Shown one piece after another: positions 1-6,814 of a stretch of 51,725 nt of DNA. This DNA is from a virus. Made by a program: the position numbers and the translations under genes. A model generated the notes under the pieces. It was not told where the DNA came from. It saw only the letters and a program-made list of their open reading frames with translations, and did not search any database. Position 1 is the stretch's first letter. Every line of letters starts with the position of its first letter. The stretch spans positions 1 to 51,725 of the IMG/VR virus record IMGVR_UViG_3300035179_000013. One strand, written 5' to 3'.

Positions 1-1
1 T

Positions 2-202
2 GGCGACAGAGACTTTGCACCGGTGATCAAGAAACTGAATGAACGACGCCCTGAAGCGATAGTGGAAGTGGCCCAGTTCTCGAAGAGCATCTCAAATGAA
101 CTCCGAAACACTGCTCGGGCCGTTTATCCTCTAGAGGACCATGCTGACAAGTTCGGGTCATGGTTTACAAGACCCCACCCATCTGCGAGTCACAAAACAT
201 AG
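2..202 (+). CDS. NYN-domain (LabA/PIN-like) protein, C-terminal fragment
   Basis: This is the 3' end of a gene that begins outside the window; frame 2 is open from the first bases to TAG at 200-202. The fragment begins GDRDFAPVIKKLNERRPEAI, which matches the GDxDFxPLxxxL block of NYN (LabA/DUF88) domains, where the aspartates bind metal in a PIN-like nuclease fold. NYN proteins are predicted RNases. It lies outside the left att repeat, so it is a host gene. Without the N-terminal part the other active-site acidic residues cannot be checked. Family assignment is fairly firm; biological role is unknown. Confidence 0.7.
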   Translation, partial: GDRDFAPVIKKLNERRPEAIVEVAQFSKSISNELRNTARAVYPLEDHADKFGSWFTRPHPSASHKT

Positions 203-206
203 CAGA

Positions 207-255
207 TAGGCGGTCGGTGTTTCCACCGTATTGGCTTTCTAGAAGCCCCCGCCTA
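207..255. ncRNA. Three-way-junction structured element downstream of the NYN gene
   Basis: Three perfect helices can be drawn. A 7-bp closing stem pairs 207-213 with 249-255. A 5-bp hairpin pairs 215-219 with 224-228 and has a 4-nt loop. A second 5-bp hairpin pairs 233-237 with 243-247. Together they form a compact three-way junction five bases after the NYN stop codon. It could be a 3' UTR element, a small RNA or a palindromic repeat; no family was recognised. The rest of the host intergenic DNA (256-469) holds nothing else clear except half of an inverted repeat at 456-464. Confidence 0.4.
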
Positions 256-469
256 CCGGTCTTTAGCAATTCAGAATCATATCATGATAATAATAGGCTT
301 TTTGCAACCCCAAGAGTCAGCTGAATCCAAGGCAAATTTTGCTGTTTGTCTATTTGAGTAGTTTCTGTTGAGTCTCAGCTTAGGCTTCACAGTAACCGTA
401 CGCTGCACCCCACAAACACACCTGGACCACCCAAGCACCCCCAAATAAAACACGAGGGTACAGACGCAA

Positions 470-493
470 GTCGGCTCAGTTACCCCAGGTTCA
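470..493. repeat. Left attachment-site core (direct repeat with 50614-50637)
   Basis: Twenty-four bases beginning GTCGGCTCAGTTACCCC are identical to 50614-50637, in the same orientation, and the match stops abruptly on both sides. The right copy lies just upstream of the integrase gene, as expected for an att core of a tyrosine recombinase. No convincing tRNA cloverleaf could be drawn around either copy, so the target seems to be intergenic. The direct repeat is seen in the sequence; its role is inferred. Confidence 0.8.
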
Positions 494-813
494 AGCCACG
501 GAAGTGCCATGAACCCGTGACTTTACCAACACATTACTTTATCAGTTTGCGCCATGTCTCCCCTTAGCCGACCGTTCTATTCCAGTTTAATTCGTTGCAT
601 GATTCATGTGAATCTTGGGCGAGACTTGACTTGCCTGAAAAGGAGCCTTTGACTGTTGCGGGGAAGGTCAAGGAGCTAGGATGGAGATGACCGACAGGGA
701 TGGTTTCGAGATTTGAACTGGGCATGGCTAATTTCTGAAGTCAGCTTAAATCTGAGTCCTCATTCAAGCTCACCTGGTGGCGGGAGCGGGCTTTTTTCGG
801 CGGCGAGCTAGTC
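494..813. other. Left end of the provirus, non-coding
   Basis: No convincing gene longer than a few codons was found here. The stretch contains an operator-like pair of half-sites at 522-538 and a perfect 14-nt dyad, GATTCATGTGAATC, at 601-614. A GC-rich segment near 775-805 precedes the first small gene. The region could hold a promoter for the gene at 814, but no clear TATA box stands out. Confidence 0.4.
522..538. promoter_or_regulatory. Putative operator: TTTACC/ATTACT half-sites 11 bp apart
   Basis: TTTACC begins at 522 and ATTACT at 533, which is the 11-bp phasing seen at other proviral promoters. This pair lies about 30 bp inside the left att core. It is the weakest member of the set, and no gene start is close, so it may be an isolated site or a chance match. 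Confidence 0.3.
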
Positions 814-993
814 ATGAGTGGAACAAGTCGATATGAAGTTGTGGCCGCTGCGGCTGTGAAGAAGTTCCGTGGGATGATCCAAGAATACAAGGGTCCCGCT
901 GAGGGACTCAAACCCTATCTCCTAAGGCGGCTGAGCAAAATGGAGAGGCGCGGAGACAGATTGCTCGCTAACATAATCAACGAAATCCTATAG
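814..993 (+). CDS. Small hypothetical protein (59 aa)
   Basis: ATG at 814 opens 59 codons ending in TAG at 991-993. The protein begins MSGTSRYEVVAAAAVKKFRG; it is helical, basic and without cysteines, and its C-terminal half (LLRRLSKMERRGDRLLANII) is amphipathic. It converges with the ribbon-helix-helix gene at 995-1174, from which it is separated by one base. No family was recognised. It is short, but the composition is protein-like and the tight packing with the next gene supports coding. Confidence 0.45.
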   Translation: MSGTSRYEVVAAAAVKKFRGMIQEYKGPAEGLKPYLLRRLSKMERRGDRLLANIINEIL

Positions 994-994
994 C

Positions 995-1174
995 TTACTT
1001 GTGGAGAGGTTTCAGCTCGGTAAGTAGGCGTCGAACGGCATCTGCGACGAAATCGCTTCGACTTCGGTAGCCATGCTTGTGAAGATCAACTAAAGTATCT
1101 ATCGCCTCAGCCAGCTCTTTGGGCAGATTGATGTAAGTCCATTCTTCTCGTGACTTTGTTGCTTTCTTAGGCAA
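995..1174 (-). CDS. Ribbon-helix-helix transcriptional regulator (59 aa)
   Basis: The reverse strand encodes 59 residues from a TTG start. The core TYINLPKELAEAIDTLVDLH followed by YRSRSDFVADAVRRLLTEL has the β-strand, helix A, helix B pattern of ribbon-helix-helix (MetJ/Arc, CopG-type) dimeric repressors. The TTG at 1174 is the only usable start because an in-frame TAG lies six codons upstream. The gene is divergent from 1317, and the DNA between them is packed with GGTAA/TTACC half-sites. It is therefore a good candidate for the regulator that binds these sites (inference). Confidence 0.75.
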   Translation of the reverse strand: MPKKATKSREEWTYINLPKELAEAIDTLVDLHKHGYRSRSDFVADAVRRLLTELKPLHK

Positions 1175-1254
1175 AACAGACCCACATTTCTACTGGAATT
1201 ACCAGCCTGTTACTAACAGGGTCTATTAAATATGTGTTCGGTATTGACAGGAAC

Positions 1255-1314
1255 TTTACCAAACCGTTACCATATGATTTATATGATTGAAGCGTATGGT
1301 AACAGAATGGTAAC
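1255..1314. promoter_or_regulatory. Promoter with four phased operator half-sites
   Basis: TTTACC begins at 1255 and GTTACCAT at 1266, 11 bp apart. ATGGTAAC begins at 1296 and again at 1307, also 11 bp apart and in inverted orientation. A TATA-like stretch (TTTATATG, 1278-1285) lies between the two pairs, and the last half-site ends two bases before the ATG at 1317. A protein bound here would cover both promoter and transcription start. It is the most complete operator in the window and lies between two genes with ribbon-helix-helix features. Confidence 0.65.
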
Positions 1315-1316
1315 TT

Positions 1317-1553
1317 ATGGGTAAAGGTAGGAAATCTAAACAGAATAAGAAACGCACGTCTAAGCCTCGTGCGAACTGGATTAGCACAGCCATCCTCAGA
1401 TCTCTAGCGGACGAAGCGAACGAACTCATTGACGATGGCGCAGTGAAGTACCATAGCCTAACCGAGTTTGTATGTGATGCGGTGAGACGGCGACTCGAAG
1501 ACCTCCGACCGAAAGTTGAACCGGAGAAAGTTCTCGGAGCTGTCCCAGCATGA
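1317..1553 (+). CDS. Ribbon-helix-helix-like DNA-binding protein (78 aa)
   Basis: The N-terminus is very basic (GKGRKSKQNKKRTSKPRA). It is followed by WISTAILRSLADEANELIDD and SLTEFVCDAVRRRLEDL, which match the strand-helix-helix layout of the ribbon-helix-helix family and resemble the divergent gene at 995-1174 (FVxDAVRRxLxxL in both). It is first in a long rightward operon and lies two bases after an operator half-site, so autoregulation is likely. Its stop overlaps the next start (ATGA). Function as a repressor is inferred from fold and position. Confidence 0.7.
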   Translation: MGKGRKSKQNKKRTSKPRANWISTAILRSLADEANELIDDGAVKYHSLTEFVCDAVRRRLEDLRPKVEPEKVLGAVPA

Positions 1554-1693
1554 CACCACTCGACAATCTTCTGGCGAAATACTCTCCGCTTCTCGTGCAA
1601 TTCCTAGATGCCTGCGAGAAAGCTGGACTGATCCGGATTAACCGTGAAGCCTTGGGCCAAACTGTCGGGCGGATTCAGCATGCCGAAAGATAA
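1550..1693 (+). CDS. Small hypothetical protein (47 aa)
   Basis: ATG at 1550 overlaps the upstream stop (ATGA) and opens 47 codons beginning MTPLDNLLAKYSPLLVQFLD. The protein is predominantly helical, with no cysteines or membrane segment. The downstream gene starts inside it at 1680. Translational coupling on both sides supports coding. No family was recognised. Confidence 0.5.
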   Translation: MTPLDNLLAKYSPLLVQFLDACEKAGLIRINREALGQTVGRIQHAER

Positions 1694-1862
1694 GGGAATT
1701 CGAACCCTCATCGACGAGACACGTCCCTGCCCGCATTGCGGCGGCGACATCGAAATTCTAGCAATCCGAAGAATGGTCCGCGCCGCTGAACCAGGCGAAT
1801 ACGAAACCAGCGTTGAAGTCCGCAAGCCAAGCCAGAAAACGTTGGAAGAAGTCGAGGCATGA
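1680..1862 (+). CDS. Small CxxC protein (60 aa)
   Basis: The protein begins MPKDKGIRTLIDETRPCPHC and has a single CPHCGG knuckle near residue 17, followed by a β-rich segment. Such a half zinc-ribbon could bind zinc as a dimer or with other residues. The ATG at 1680 was chosen over an in-frame GTG at 1644 because it overlaps the previous gene only slightly and begins just before the conserved part. The stop overlaps the next start (ATGA). Confidence 0.6.
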   Translation: MPKDKGIRTLIDETRPCPHCGGDIEILAIRRMVRAAEPGEYETSVEVRKPSQKTLEEVEA

Positions 1863-2044
1863 AGCCGCCCAGACGTGAAGTTTGGCGTATTGCATTCAGC
1901 AACGTAACCTCATACATAATCCTAGCCCGAGACGTTGACGACGCTCTAAGAAGGGCTAGGCGCCTATTCAAAATCAATCACACCCGCCAGAAACCCATCA
2001 CGTCAATCCAACTCTTAGGAACAATGGAGGGTGCAAGCGATTGA
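1859..2044 (+). CDS. Hypothetical protein (61 aa)
   Basis: This small basic protein begins MKPPRREVWRIAFSNVTSYI and continues with ILARDVDDALRRARRLFKI. The strand-strand-helix pattern resembles small ββα domains whose 'A(R/K)D.ddAl..A' helix occurs in many viral mini-proteins, but no named family was assigned. It is coupled to its neighbours by ATGA at the 5' end and by ATTGA at the 3' end, where the next gene uses TTG. Confidence 0.55.
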   Translation: MKPPRREVWRIAFSNVTSYIILARDVDDALRRARRLFKINHTRQKPITSIQLLGTMEGASD

Positions 2045-2223
2045 AGTCATTGGGCCCGCTGACCTGTCATCGCTGCTATCGAACAATTGGTTTCGGTAAT
2101 CATCAGGAATGCCCTGAATGCCATGACTTCTTCCATCCCTCATGCCTACAAGTTCACCAACGAATCTGTGCTGTAACTAGACCGTTCAAGGTTCAGGCAG
2201 CAACCCCTCCGAGGCCGTGGTAA
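2041..2223 (+). CDS. Small treble-clef-like zinc-finger protein (60 aa)
   Basis: It starts with TTG inside the previous stop. Cysteine and histidine pairs are visible in CHRCYRTIGF, CPECHDFFHPSCL and HQRIC, enough for two zinc sites in a RING or treble-clef type fold. The C-terminus is proline-rich. It is one of many zinc mini-proteins in this operon. Such folds usually mediate protein or nucleic-acid contacts; no specific role can be given. Confidence 0.6.
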   Translation: MKSLGPLTCHRCYRTIGFGNHQECPECHDFFHPSCLQVHQRICAVTRPFKVQAATPPRPW

Positions 2224-2240
2224 ACTAGGAGCCCGATGCC

Positions 2241-2711
2241 ATGATGGATACTGAGAAGTTGAAGTCCACGCTAATCGACAGTTTGCAGCGGGAACTAGAC
2301 TTCACACAGAACCGACTGGCTGAAAGCCGCAAAGAAAACTTCCTGCTGAAACGCACTGTGAAAGCCTTCCTGCAAACCCATCTCCTACCCATCCCTGCCG
2401 AAATCAGCTTAGAGCTTCCTGATGAGCCGCCGGAATCTTGGGCGGAGAAATCGAAACGCTTCAAACCTCTACTCCAAGCTATTTGCGAAGTGGTAGACAA
2501 CTTCGTTAAGGAATACGGACACGCCGCCCACTACGACGATATTATCACGGTCCTTAGCAAGAATCCTCGCTACCGCCCAATCTTCGAAAGCATCCACTCA
2601 GACCCACACGGAACTGTAACTGCTAGATGCAGAGACCTCCGCAAAGCAGGCTACTTGGAGTCACCGCAAGAAGCCCACTTCATCCCTGGGACAAAGAGGC
2701 TGAGCGGATAA
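2241..2711 (+). CDS. Coiled-coil and winged-helix-like protein (156 aa)
   Basis: Residues 1-45 are a strong coiled coil (QRELDFTQNRLAESRKENFL). A proline-rich linker follows, and residues 80-155 are helical and end in a region (HAAHYDDIITVLSKNPRYR...RCRDLRKAGYLE) resembling a winged helix with a closing β-hairpin. The double ATG at 2241 is preceded by weak ribosome-binding sequence. It may be a DNA-binding adaptor or regulator. No named family was recognised. Confidence 0.6.
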   Translation: MMDTEKLKSTLIDSLQRELDFTQNRLAESRKENFLLKRTVKAFLQTHLLPIPAEISLELPDEPPESWAEKSKRFKPLLQAICEVVDNFVKEYGHAAHYDDIITVLSKNPRYRPIFESIHSDPHGTVTARCRDLRKAGYLESPQEAHFIPGTKRLSG

Positions 2712-2726
2712 AGGTGGTGAACTTCA

Positions 2727-2990
2727 TTGAAGTTTCAATTTAAGGTAATCCGGATCTTGGGAGTTCGCCCTGAGCAGCTTGAGCCGAAACTGAACGAGTT
2801 CGGCGCAGATGGATGGCGTTTCCTCTACGCCAACGAAATGCTACTCATACTCGGCAAGCCGCAAACTACGAAAGAAGATCTTCTTCCTGTGCCAACGAGC
2901 GCTCCAAAGGAACGAAGCAAACCAGCAACGGGCACAGCAAAAGAACCCAGCAAAGCGGAGAATATGAAGGAGACAGAGCTCGCCCCATGA
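2727..2990 (+). CDS. DUF4177-like small protein with low-complexity tail (87 aa)
   Basis: Residues 1-45 (FQFKVIRILGVRPEQLEPKL, then NEFGADGWRFLYANEMLLIL) show the 'lE..lN..G.eGW.l' pattern typical of DUF4177-type ferredoxin-like mini-proteins. The rest is a charged Lys/Glu/Pro/Thr tail, probably disordered. The start is TTG at 2727. The stop overlaps the next ATG (ATGA). DUF4177 proteins have no established biochemical role, but they are common in prophages. Confidence 0.55.
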   Translation: MKFQFKVIRILGVRPEQLEPKLNEFGADGWRFLYANEMLLILGKPQTTKEDLLPVPTSAPKERSKPATGTAKEPSKAENMKETELAP

Positions 2991-3172
2991 AAATCAAAAT
3001 CGTGGGCTTCAAAGTCGGAGAGTCGAGGCCAACAGCAAACCGCACGGTCAGCATGAATCTAGACGAAGCCTCGATAGATGGCCTAGCGAAACGCAACGCA
3101 AGAGTTGGCAACGTCATTATCGACGTTATCATCGTCAGCGATTTCATCAGCATACGGAGAGTTGACGAATGA
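2987..3172 (+). CDS. Hypothetical protein (61 aa)
   Basis: ATG at 2987 opens 61 codons beginning MKIKIVGFKVGESRPTANRT. The protein looks like a small β-rich domain with a hydrophobic strand near the C-terminus (VGNVIIDVIIVSDFISI). It is coupled by ATGA overlaps to both neighbours. A longer frame covering this region from 2813 lies out of phase and is a shadow. No family was recognised. Confidence 0.5.
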   Translation: MKIKIVGFKVGESRPTANRTVSMNLDEASIDGLAKRNARVGNVIIDVIIVSDFISIRRVDE

Positions 3173-3276
3173 CTGAGTGCGATTGGTGTAGTGAATCGTT
3201 ACGGCGCCGGAGCTTCTTCTGCGCCTACCACACGACCGCCGACAACAAGACAATGCGGAAGGCATTACCCCAATGA
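3169..3276 (+). CDS. Zinc-knuckle mini-protein (35 aa)
   Basis: The 35-residue protein starts MTECDWCSESLRRRSFFCAY, giving C-x2-C-x11-C-x2-H, which is enough to bind one zinc ion. It sits in the operon with ATGA overlaps at both ends, which is the best evidence that it is translated. The role is unknown. Confidence 0.5.
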   Translation: MTECDWCSESLRRRSFFCAYHTTADNKTMRKALPQ

Positions 3277-3497
3277 GCTCACCTTACGAAGAAAGCATGA
3301 CGGTGTTCAACATGCGGGACGAAGTGAAGAAGGTCGGCCTTATCGTTCAGTCTTCGATGGAACGGGAGCCCGAAATCTACCGGAGCTATGTTCTCGAGAA
3401 GTTGGCAGGGATCCTCGCCGAAATCCCAGTCGCCTTACACCCAATCCTAGCAGAACAATTCAATCGCTGGAAGCAAGGACCGGAGAGACTACAATGA
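3273..3497 (+). CDS. Hypothetical helical protein (74 aa)
   Basis: The protein begins MSSPYEESMTVFNMRDEVKK and is predicted to be almost entirely helical. Its middle part (EIYRSYVLEKLAGILAEIPV) is amphipathic. There are no cysteines or recognisable motifs. The start overlaps the previous stop, and its own stop overlaps the next ATG. No function can be assigned. Confidence 0.55.
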   Translation: MSSPYEESMTVFNMRDEVKKVGLIVQSSMEREPEIYRSYVLEKLAGILAEIPVALHPILAEQFNRWKQGPERLQ

Positions 3498-3709
3498 ACA
3501 GTGAGAAGTTTTACAAGATGTTCGGGGGCGGCTGCCGAAAAGCCATCATGAAAGACGGCACCCTAGATGAATTCCCTTGGCACTTCAACAAGGCCATCGA
3601 GTGCGAGCTGCCCGGCTCCCATCCCCATGAACCCGCAGCCACAGGCTTACCTCTGAATCGGCATGGGAAAATTCCACTAGCAGGGCGAGAAGCAGGAGCT
3701 TACACATGA
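3494..3709 (+). CDS. Hypothetical protein (71 aa)
   Basis: ATG at 3494 opens a 71-residue protein beginning MNSEKFYKMFGGGCRKAIMK. It is rich in glycine, proline and histidine towards the C-terminus and probably poorly folded. A longer reading from 3191 in the same frame has an unrelated N-terminus and would overlap two other genes, so the ATGA-coupled start at 3494 is preferred. Confidence 0.5.
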   Translation: MNSEKFYKMFGGGCRKAIMKDGTLDEFPWHFNKAIECELPGSHPHEPAATGLPLNRHGKIPLAGREAGAYT

Positions 3710-3936
3710 GCGTTCGATATTTCCTGAAGTGCGACCAATGCGGTGAGGCTTTCGATCTGCGATTCGCTCCATGGTGCGACCACGAACCTATGCACACGAA
3801 ACTCTGTCCGAAGGGCCACTGCATTTGTCACCTACTTCCGCAAGCTGACAAGTGGAGAATTGCGACTGAGCTAGAACAGAAATACGGATTCAAGACGATG
3901 CTGAAAGAAGAATTCGGGGGAGCCAAAGAACAGTGA
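3706..3936 (+). CDS. Zinc-binding small protein (76 aa)
   Basis: It begins MSVRYFLKCDQCGEAFDLRF; the CDQC pair is followed by WCDHEPMH and LCPKGHCICH, giving two possible zinc sites. A C-terminal helix (WRIATELEQKYGFKTMLKEE) completes the protein. It is coupled by ATGA to its neighbours. It resembles other viral zinc-ribbon proteins without belonging to a named family that can be recognised by eye. Confidence 0.6.
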   Translation: MSVRYFLKCDQCGEAFDLRFAPWCDHEPMHTKLCPKGHCICHLLPQADKWRIATELEQKYGFKTMLKEEFGGAKEQ

Positions 3937-4205
3937 GCAAGTGTAAGTATTGTGGTGTCGAGCTCTATTGGTCTCAAAGAGCGAATGGTAGTTTTGCACC
4001 CTTCGAAGATCCACTATTCACGCAACCGCACCAATGCCCCGAATTCGAGAGGCAACGCAAAGTCGGAGTGCCGCGACCGCCATCTACGCCATCTATCCCG
4101 GCCGGTCCAGAGCCATCAAGAAAAGTCAAAGTCGAACCGCTCAGCGATGAGGAAATCATATTCGTGCGAAACTTTCGGCATTGGTGCAAGGAGCTGGCAC
4201 CATGA
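3933..4205 (+). CDS. Zinc-binding small protein with proline-rich linker (90 aa)
   Basis: It starts with GTG inside the previous stop (GTGA). The N-terminal part has CKYCGVELYW and a later PHQCPEF that could complete a zinc site. The middle is proline- and serine-rich (PRPPSTPSIPAGPEPSRK), and the C-terminus returns to a helix. The last bases overlap the start of the ATPase gene, suggesting coupled translation. Confidence 0.55.
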   Translation: MSKCKYCGVELYWSQRANGSFAPFEDPLFTQPHQCPEFERQRKVGVPRPPSTPSIPAGPEPSRKVKVEPLSDEEIIFVRNFRHWCKELAP

Positions 4206-5737
4206 CTGAAGGTTTCAAAGTCGCACCGAATCTAACGCTGCCCAAGAACATCGCCAAGCAAGTTGTTGGCATCGTCGGCAAACGGGAATCAGGCAAAACC
4301 TACAACGGCGGCGACTTAGCCGAGGAAATGGTGAAGGCCGGAATACCCATCGTTGTAATCGACGGCATGGGGATCTGGTGGGGCCTACGTGTCGCAGTCA
4401 AATACGTGAACGGCAAGCAGGTTCCGGATCCTGAGAAACCTGGGCTACCAATAGTCGTTTTCGGCGGAGATCACGCTGACATACCCTTGCCTATGATGCG
4501 CGGCCAAAGGATTCCGCTAGTGCCTGACCCCGAGAAAATCAGGCTCATGGCAGTCTCAATCATCGAGTCAGGAATCAGCGCAGTTATCGACACAAGCAGC
4601 TTGCCCTCGAAGGCGCAAGAGATGACTGTCATAACCGAGTTTATTCCAGCCCTTCAACGAGCCAACCGAGACTACGGCGTTCGCACTATCTTCCTCGAAG
4701 AAGCCGAAGTCGTAGCCCCACAACAGCCCATGCGCGACGAAGTTCTCTGCCTCCACATAATGAACAATCTCGTGAAGCGAGGCGGCAACTGGAACCTAGG
4801 CTGCGTCATGATGACGCAGAGAGCGGCCAGCATCAACAAGAACATACTCACACAATCCGACATGTTAATGATCGGGCGATTGACAGCCCCGCAGGACAAA
4901 GCGGCGATTCAGGAATGGGTGAAGAAAGCCGCTGAAACCGACGAATCGAAGAAGCAGCTTGAGAAATGGTACGATTCACTCAACGAACTTGACCGAGGCG
5001 AAATGTGGGTCTGGAAACCTGACCCGCCCAAGATTCGCGTCAAAACCAAATTCCGTCTAAGGGAAACCCTTCACGCAACCCGAGAGTTCCTAGAATCACC
5101 TGAAGTTCGGAAAGTGAAGATGCTTGACGTGGACGAATACAAAGCGAAATTCCTGAAGCTGTTCGAGCCCCCGAAACCTAAAGTCGTCGAGAAAGTGGTG
5201 AAGGTCATAAAGGCCTTCGAACCCACAACACCGAAGCCTGCTGTGGCCTCGCAACCTGTTTTGACGCCTGAGCGGAATCTTCCGCCTTTAGTTCAGGAAG
5301 CAATCCGAGAGATGACGCCTGAACAAATCGCTCATCATCCCGACGCCAAAGTGATCGCAAGATGGCCACCGGAATCTGAGCAGCCATCGAACCCGCAAAG
5401 CGTTGTGATTCAGCAGACATTACCGAACGTGATCTATCAACGTAACCGGCCGGATCTCCTAGTGCCTGATGAACCGTCATCACCAATCGGTCGAGTCCTA
5501 GCGGTTCTCATGAAGGAAACTGACAAGGCAGGCAACAAGCTGTGGACCGGGAGAGGCATCACGGAAGCATTAGCCACCTATCAGTATCCGGCTGACGGAT
5601 TAGAGGAAGCACTTCGCACGCTGATTCATTGGGAGTTCTTGGAGCCCGTCATGAAGGGCACCGTGCTCAGCTACCGCTTCCAGGGCCGAGAACGAATCCA
5701 ACTCCAAGACATCAAACAAACACTACAGGCTGCTTGA
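4202..5737 (+). CDS. HerA/FtsK-superfamily P-loop ATPase (511 aa)
   Basis: The N-terminal half is a P-loop ATPase. Walker A is GKRESGKT at residues 26-33. The Walker B-like segment is IFLEEAEV near residue 165, with glutamate in place of the usual aspartate. The layout (VVGIVGKRESGKT at the start, then IPIVVIDGMG, and QRAASINKNILTQSD after Walker B) fits the DUF87/HerA group of DNA-translocating hexamers. The C-terminal 150 residues form a linker and a winged-helix-like domain (LAVLMKETDK...RGITEALATY). A separate large terminase is present, so this ATPase probably acts in replication, recombination or partition rather than packaging. ATG at 4202 overlaps the previous stop. It is the only replication-type enzyme recognised here. 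Confidence 0.8.
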   Translation: MTEGFKVAPNLTLPKNIAKQVVGIVGKRESGKTYNGGDLAEEMVKAGIPIVVIDGMGIWWGLRVAVKYVNGKQVPDPEKPGLPIVVFGGDHADIPLPMMRGQRIPLVPDPEKIRLMAVSIIESGISAVIDTSSLPSKAQEMTVITEFIPALQRANRDYGVRTIFLEEAEVVAPQQPMRDEVLCLHIMNNLVKRGGNWNLGCVMMTQRAASINKNILTQSDMLMIGRLTAPQDKAAIQEWVKKAAETDESKKQLEKWYDSLNELDRGEMWVWKPDPPKIRVKTKFRLRETLHATREFLESPEVRKVKMLDVDEYKAKFLKLFEPPKPKVVEKVVKVIKAFEPTTPKPAVASQPVLTPERNLPPLVQEAIREMTPEQIAHHPDAKVIARWPPESEQPSNPQSVVIQQTLPNVIYQRNRPDLLVPDEPSSPIGRVLAVLMKETDKAGNKLWTGRGITEALATYQYPADGLEEALRTLIHWEFLEPVMKGTVLSYRFQGRERIQLQDIKQTLQAA

Positions 5738-5741
5738 AAAA

Positions 5742-5843
5742 ATGAGCAGAGGCAACATCACAGAACTGCTAGAGCGATACAAATGCGTCAGGGGGGTGGT
5801 TTCTAGTGGAATTTGTGCACAGGTCAGGAGGCCTATTCCATGA
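5742..5843 (+). CDS. Very small hypothetical protein (33 aa)
   Basis: ATG at 5742 follows the recurrent AGGCTGCTTGA junction sequence and opens 33 codons (start MSRGNITELLERYKCVRGVV). The stop TGA overlaps the next ATG at 5840. Its position at a conserved junction and the ATGA overlap suggest it is translated, though it may serve mainly as a leader peptide for the next gene. Confidence 0.4.
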   Translation: MSRGNITELLERYKCVRGVVSSGICAQVRRPIP

Positions 5844-6301
5844 CTGTGAGTCGTGGGATCCGGATGTCCGAACAGCAGTTTGGTCGGGCCTGGGATGTCT
5901 TTCTTGAGGTTACAAAGAGAAAATCATCTGATGACGTCGCTAAGGTCTCCAAGCGCCGAAAGCGACCCCCGAAAAGCAGCGTTCAGCTGAATGAGGTTTT
6001 CACAGCCCTTATCGAGCTTGGGATTACAACCTGGTCCAAGCTTCCAGCCGAAATGCGCAGAGGCCTCTTCAAGAGACAGAAATTTGTGCAACGCGAAAAG
6101 TTCCGTGTGGAACTTGAGGAACGAGTCGCCCGCCTTAGTGAACGGTTCAAGTTGGACGATCGGTTAGCCCTCGCGGTTCCAAGCACCATCAAGACCAATC
6201 TGCGCCTGGAGAAGCAGCGCTCAGGCCTCTCAATGAGCGAACAGGTCAGAAGGAAACTGGTCCCAGAAGCGGAGAAGCTGCACATGAAAGAGGTTGCTTG
6301 A
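5840..6301 (+). CDS. Basic protein with a C-terminal ribbon-helix-helix-like segment (153 aa)
   Basis: ATG at 5840 is preceded by a good ribosome-binding site (AGGAGGCC, 5826-5833) and is preferred to a TTG at 5813. The middle is strongly basic (KVSKRRKRPPKSS). Residues 115-150 (LAVPSTIKTNLRLEKQRSGL, then SMSEQVRRKLV) resemble a ribbon-helix-helix or MobC-like DNA-binding module. It follows the HerA-like ATPase and could be an accessory DNA-binding protein. The gene ends in the recurrent GAGGTTGCTTGA junction. Confidence 0.6.
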   Translation: MTVSRGIRMSEQQFGRAWDVFLEVTKRKSSDDVAKVSKRRKRPPKSSVQLNEVFTALIELGITTWSKLPAEMRRGLFKRQKFVQREKFRVELEERVARLSERFKLDDRLALAVPSTIKTNLRLEKQRSGLSMSEQVRRKLVPEAEKLHMKEVA

Positions 6302-6304
6302 GAG

Positions 6305-6589
6305 ATGAGCATGAAAATTATCGGTGATAGGCGACTAAACACCGATGAGATGGCACGGTTCAAGCGTGGAGATGGAAGTTTCCAAGCACTGCCGTTGATT
6401 TGCGGCCTAACTGATTGCATCATGGGAAATCGTGAACCAACCCTGTTCGAGTTGGCTCTTGTCGAATTGAACTCGAAGCTAGAGGGCATGAAGCAAATCG
6501 TCATCGCTCAAGCTAGACAAATCAAGATTCTACAAGAAGATGTCGTGCTCATCGACGAAGGCATTCGGAAAGACAACGAGGGTGCTTGA
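6305..6589 (+). CDS. Hypothetical protein with C-terminal coiled coil (94 aa)
   Basis: It begins MSMKIIGDRRLNTDEMARFK. The C-terminal half (LFELALVELNSKLEGMKQIV, IAQARQIKILQEDVVLIDEG) is a coiled coil, suggesting an oligomer. It is bounded at both ends by GAGGNTGCTTGA junction sequences. No family was recognised. Confidence 0.6.
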   Translation: MSMKIIGDRRLNTDEMARFKRGDGSFQALPLICGLTDCIMGNREPTLFELALVELNSKLEGMKQIVIAQARQIKILQEDVVLIDEGIRKDNEGA

Positions 6590-6592
6590 GAA

Positions 6593-6814
6593 ATGGCTCA
6601 TGGCCTCATAGTTTGTTTGGAGTGCAAGGTTACGATTCACGGTGGCAATCTCTTGGGTGGACACAACAATAAGCCGCACAAAGACAAAGAGCACAACCAA
6701 GTCCACATTGGACATGAGCATGAGCTGAACAAAGCAATATGCCGCAAAATCCGTCCCGCAACCGAAGCGGAGCTTGCAGAAGCACTTCGCAAACGCCCAA
6801 GGGAGGTTACTTGA
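6593..6814 (+). CDS. Histidine-rich zinc-binding small protein (73 aa)
   Basis: The N-terminus has a CLECK pair (residues 9-12), followed by a histidine-rich stretch (GGHNNKPHKDKEHNQVHIGH). The combination is typical of a metal-binding domain. The C-terminus is a basic helix (ATEAELAEALRKRPREVT). Flanking GAGGNTGCTTGA junctions mark it as part of the modular set between 5.7 and 7.6 kb. Confidence 0.55.
   Translation: MAHGLIVCLECKVTIHGGNLLGGHNNKPHKDKEHNQVHIGHEHELNKAICRKIRPATEAELAEALRKRPREVT

Noticed and set aside
277-510. Leftward 77-codon open frame spanning the left att core
   Set aside because: It crosses the host-virus junction, has unnatural composition, and its similarity to a frame at the right end comes only from the shared att repeat.
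1256-1600. Leftward 114-codon open frame
   Set aside because: It runs through the operator array and the opposite strand of a well-supported RHH gene.
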